Program-made: the position numbers and the translations under genes
The notes under the pieces: generated by a model
Seen by the model: the letters and a program-made list of their open reading frames with translations, nothing else
The model's database searches: none
What the model was told of the DNA's origin: nothing
Part shown: in pieces, positions 61,444 to 64,000 of the stretch
Layout of the letters: every line of letters starts with the position of its first letter
Position numbering within the stretch: the stretch's first letter is position 1
DNA from: Pseudomonas fluorescens
GTDB taxonomy: Bacteria > Pseudomonadota > Gammaproteobacteria > Pseudomonadales > Pseudomonadaceae
Reading direction: 5' to 3'
Assembly: GCF_004683905.1 (NCBI RefSeq)
Contig: NZ_CP038438.1
Coordinates: forward strand, 1,426,001 to 1,490,000
Length of the DNA stretch: 64,000 nt

Positions 61444-62355
61444 ATGCACGAGATGAATGATCTACGCCGTATTGATTTGAACCTGCTGGTGGTCCTCGAT
61501 GCCTTGCTCAGCGAGCAACACGTCACCCGCGCTGCTGAGCGGCTGCACCTGAGTCAACCGGCGGTCAGCCATGCGCTGGCGCGTCTGCGCGATTTGCTCG
61601 GCGATCCGCTGTTGGTGCGCGCCGGTTCGACGCTGGTGCCCACGGCGCGGGCGCTGGAACTGGTTGCGCCACTGGCCGAAGCGTTGGCCCAGGTGCAATC
61701 GCTGTTGGCGCCGAACACTTTCGATCCGGGCACTGCGCGGCGAACCTTTCGTGTGGCGATGTCCGACTACGGCGCGGCCATCATCCTGCCCGATCTGATC
61801 CGCACCTTGCGCCGCGAGGCCCCGGGCATCGACCTGCAAATCAGCCATGCCAGCCGCGAGGGCATGCTGGAGGGTGTGCTCAACGGTGACATCGACGTGG
61901 CCGCCGGGGTGTTCCCGGAAATGCCCAACGAATTGCGCAGCACTTTGCTGTTTGAAGAACGCTACGTCTGCCTGCTGGATCGCCGCAGCTTGCCGGCCGA
62001 CGGCGTACTGGATTTGCCGACCTACCTGTCGCGCCCGCATGTTCTGCTGGAAATGCGCGGCAGCGGCACCCCGGAAATCGAGCGGGCGCTGACCTCATTG
62101 CGCGAACGCCGCCGCGTCGCCATCAGCCTGCCGCACTGGAACGTCGCGCCGCAGTTGATCAGCGGTACGGATCTGATTCTCACGGTGTCGTCACGCAGCG
62201 TGCGCGAGATTGATCAGCAGGAGCTGATTGTGCTGCCGCCACCGTTCGAGATTGCGCCGTTCACGTTTGTGCTGGCGTGGCATAAGCGCCGGGGTGGGGA
62301 TCAGGCGTTGAACTGGTTGAATCGCCGGATTGAGGAGGGGATAGTGCGCGGCTGA
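61444..62355 (+). CDS. LysR-family transcriptional regulator
   Basis: 303 residues (or 300 from the in-frame ATG at 61453). N-terminal HTH at about 24-43 (HVTRAAERLHLSQPAVSHALARLRD), followed by the LysR substrate domain (RTFRVAMSDYGAAIILPDLI, about 100 on). Divergent from ydcZ, 77 bases apart, with the A+T-rich CTCTAGAGTATTC motif in the gap, so likely regulator of ydcZ. Unlinked to the downstream secreted proteins. Confidence 0.9.
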   Translation: MHEMNDLRRIDLNLLVVLDALLSEQHVTRAAERLHLSQPAVSHALARLRDLLGDPLLVRAGSTLVPTARALELVAPLAEALAQVQSLLAPNTFDPGTARRTFRVAMSDYGAAIILPDLIRTLRREAPGIDLQISHASREGMLEGVLNGDIDVAAGVFPEMPNELRSTLLFEERYVCLLDRRSLPADGVLDLPTYLSRPHVLLEMRGSGTPEIERALTSLRERRRVAISLPHWNVAPQLISGTDLILTVSSRSVREIDQQELIVLPPPFEIAPFTFVLAWHKRRGGDQALNWLNRRIEEGIVRG

Positions 62356-62377
62356 AAACGTTATCAAGGAGTGGGAT

Positions 62378-63112
62378 GTGACAGTGAAGTCTGGATGGAT
62401 CGGCTGGGTGGCCCTGAGTGGGTGGTTGATGGCAGGTCAGGTATTGGCTGATTGCGTGCCAACACCGATGGCAGGAGATCTGGATCTTTCTGTCTGCAAG
62501 GAGTGGCCTGCATATCCAGGATTAACCATCAACGCCACTGCACAGTTTAAGCGCGGATCCCCATCTGATGACCCAGAAGCGCTGAGTACCTACGATTTCG
62601 ACTTGTCCGTTCTGGACACCGCTCAATCGAAGCCCCTTGCGACTTATTACAAAGCGGCTGCATTTGTATTGGATGGCGTCAGTTTGCGAGAAATAACGCT
62701 CGATACGGCTCGCTACGCACTGACTGCCGAACTTCGTGCCTTTGGCGTACGTGCGTTATCCACTAATGGATCCCGGATCAATCCGATGGAAGAAAACCTG
62801 CTTTCGCTCTACGTGAAAGAGGGCGAAAAATTGCGCCCGGTATTGGATAAATTAGTGGTTTATCGGTATGGCGGCGAGTGGGATGGTGACTGCGAAGGCG
62901 AGCGATATGAGATTTCAAGAACGGTAGAAATCGCTAAAACGAGCTCTCACGGCTATGCAGATCTGATTGTCAAAACCTTGGAGAAAGACACAACAAGTGT
63001 GGGGACGGGAGACGCATGTAAAACTAAAACCACTGACAACAAACCCGTTTTGACAACATTGCACTACGACGGAAAATCCTACGTTTTGCCAAACGGTTTC
63101 CAAGGCCTGTAA
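62378..63112 (+). CDS. Secreted hypothetical protein, first of a tandem pair
   Basis: 244 residues. GTG start at 62378 with AAGGAG 6 bases upstream. Signal peptide ends LADC-type (about residue 25). Mature part: LSVCKEWPAYPGLTINATAQF, YDFDLSVLDTAQSKPLATYYKAAAF, LDTARYALTAELRAFGVRALS, NPMEENLLSLYVKEGEKLRPVLDKLVVYRYGGEWDGDCEG. No family known. It parallels 63150-63866 along its length, but with more A+T-rich third positions. Starts 20 bases past the LysR stop. Confidence 0.75.
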   Translation: MTVKSGWIGWVALSGWLMAGQVLADCVPTPMAGDLDLSVCKEWPAYPGLTINATAQFKRGSPSDDPEALSTYDFDLSVLDTAQSKPLATYYKAAAFVLDGVSLREITLDTARYALTAELRAFGVRALSTNGSRINPMEENLLSLYVKEGEKLRPVLDKLVVYRYGGEWDGDCEGERYEISRTVEIAKTSSHGYADLIVKTLEKDTTSVGTGDACKTKTTDNKPVLTTLHYDGKSYVLPNGFQGL

Positions 63113-63149
63113 CCCGCTAGCCCAACACGACACTTATCAAGGAAGAACC

Positions 63150-63866
63150 ATGCTTAACCCCACCAGACTCCTGATCGCCCTCGGTTTGCTGGCCATCACC
63201 CCCCACGCCCACGCCGCCTGCACCACCAAGAGTTTCGACGGCAAATCCATGTCGCGCTGCAATGTCTGGCCGGCGTTTCCGAGTCAGGCGATTTCGGTCA
63301 AGTCCACCTATCTGGCCGATTCTGGTGGTGACGATGCCGGGGCGTTCGATCTGGATCTGGCGCTGCTCAATGCGAGCAACGCTAAACCGATCGCCACCTA
63401 CCGTAAACCGGGCGCTTACAACTCTGATGCCGTGCGCCTGGATGATGTACGCATCGATACGGCGCGCTACCGATTGACGCCGGATATCCGCGCTTTTGGT
63501 CTGCGCGCGAAGTTCGTCCACAGTTCCCATGCCATTCCCTACGAGAAAACCGATCTGGCGCTGTATGTTCGCGAGGGCGACGAGTTGCGTCCGGTGCTTG
63601 AAGGCCTGGTGGTCTTCAAGGACAACGGTGAGTTCGTGAATGACTGCGAGGGCTACAGCAAAAAAATCCGCCGGACCCTCGAGATCGCTCCAACGAGCCA
63701 CAATGGTTTCGCCGATCTGATCGTCACCACCACCGGCAGTAAAATGAAAAACACCAAGTCCGGCAATCAGTGCGTTTCGACAAACACCGACCTGAAGAAG
63801 AAACAGATCACCCTGACGTACGATGGCCAGCAGTACAACGTCCCTGAAGATCTCAGAGGTTACTGA
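63150..63866 (+). CDS. Secreted hypothetical protein, second of a tandem pair
   Basis: 238 residues. Signal peptide MLNPTRLLIALGLLAITPHAHA. Mature part is a paralogue of the previous gene: MSRCNVWPAFPSQAISVKSTY, FDLDLALLNASNAKPIATYRKPGAY, IDTARYRLTPDIRAFGLRAKF, EKTDLALYVREGDELRPVLEGLVVFKDNGEFVNDCEG. Three or four cysteines at matching places suggest a disulfide-stabilised periplasmic fold. Uses G+C-rich codons like its surroundings, unlike its sister. Confidence 0.78.
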   Translation: MLNPTRLLIALGLLAITPHAHAACTTKSFDGKSMSRCNVWPAFPSQAISVKSTYLADSGGDDAGAFDLDLALLNASNAKPIATYRKPGAYNSDAVRLDDVRIDTARYRLTPDIRAFGLRAKFVHSSHAIPYEKTDLALYVREGDELRPVLEGLVVFKDNGEFVNDCEGYSKKIRRTLEIAPTSHNGFADLIVTTTGSKMKNTKSGNQCVSTNTDLKKKQITLTYDGQQYNVPEDLRGY

Positions 63867-63869
63867 ACC

Positions 63870-64000
63870 ATGCTCACCGGCCTCAACCACCTGACCCTCG
63901 CCGTCAGTGATTTGCCCCGTAGCCTGGCGTTCTATCGCGATGTATTGGGTCTGCGCGTCGAAGCCTCGTGGGACGCCGGTGCCTATCTGTCGCTGCCGGG
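63870..64000 (+). CDS. fosA: FosA-type fosfomycin thiol transferase, 3' end outside window
   Basis: First 43 residues visible: [20 protein letters not shown] then [20 protein letters not shown]. This is a VOC-fold start with H7 as the expected metal ligand, agreeing with P. aeruginosa FosA as recalled. FosA adds glutathione to fosfomycin. The ATG at 63870 lies 3 bases after the preceding stop. C-terminal part not visible. Confidence 0.85.
   Translation, partial: MLTGLNHLTLAVSDLPRSLAFYRDVLGLRVEASWDAGAYLSLP

Overview
The window is a high-G+C chromosomal segment from a fluorescent Pseudomonas, most likely of the P. fluorescens group. The evidence is the protein families (EmhABC/EmhR efflux system, OprD porin, RapA, OlsBA, CatIJ-type CoA transferase next to pcaF) and the many paired REP elements built on GTGGGAGCGGGCTTGCTCGCGA. 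I saw no tRNA, rRNA, CRISPR array, insertion sequence or prophage.

Layout. 1-6.9 kb: housekeeping and small genes, namely a truncated MHYT-domain sensor, a YkgJ iron-sulfur-type protein, a spinster-type MFS transporter, the RNA polymerase recycling ATPase RapA, two small conserved proteins and a 37-residue membrane protein that looks like the cbb3 oxidase subunit CcoM. The last gene sits behind a well-formed Anr/FNR promoter. 7.0-7.9 kb is gene-free and built from a long inverted repeat with REP elements and a hexamer run between its arms. 7.9-10.6 kb: PiT phosphate transporter, a 66-residue protein and a candidate small RNA. 10.5-21.7 kb: a complete protocatechuate to beta-ketoadipate cluster (pcaR, pcaK, pcaIJF, pcaHG, pcaT, pcaB, pcaD, pcaC) with PcaR-type operators. 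21.8-25.9 kb: a methyltransferase/DUF1641/SQR-like flavoprotein operon, then an OprD-family porin with an exact copy of the pcaR operator upstream. That copy suggests that the porin is the outer-membrane entry step of the same regulon. 26.1-32.8 kb: emhABC RND pump and its divergent repressor emhR with a TtgR-type operator. 33-36.4 kb: an A+T-rich orphan gene, then an ArsR-regulated MFS pump/old yellow enzyme operon. 36.5-49.5 kb: lipid and envelope genes (ACP phosphodiesterase, ornithine-lipid olsBA, cardiolipin-synthase-like protein, YceI, BglX, LemA/TPM-domain proteins) and an SPCCHK-motif methyltransferase. 49.5-64 kb: transporters, DJ-1/PfpI protein, RHH protein, DUF1508 protein, two lipoproteins, an XRE-cupin-controlled aldolase/DapA-like operon, a SIR2-like DUF4917 protein, Fe-alcohol dehydrogenase, an alpha-oxoamine-synthase-like enzyme paired with an MFS exporter, LysR/YdcZ divergent pair, two tandem paralogous secreted proteins and the start of fosA.

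How the genes work together. The proposed route for aromatic acids is entry through the OprD porin, uptake by PcaK, ring opening by PcaHG, then PcaB, PcaC, PcaD, PcaIJ and PcaF to succinyl-CoA plus acetyl-CoA; PcaT imports dicarboxylic acids such as beta-ketoadipate, and PcaR responds to beta-ketoadipate. The most notable signals are the remote PcaR box at the porin, the Anr-dependent ccoM-like gene, the candidate sRNA at about 10.14-10.28 kb, the AONS-like/MFS pair, the ArsR operator cluster and a transporter whose C-terminus is encoded by a REP element. I did not find a clear new multi-gene defence or biosynthetic system.
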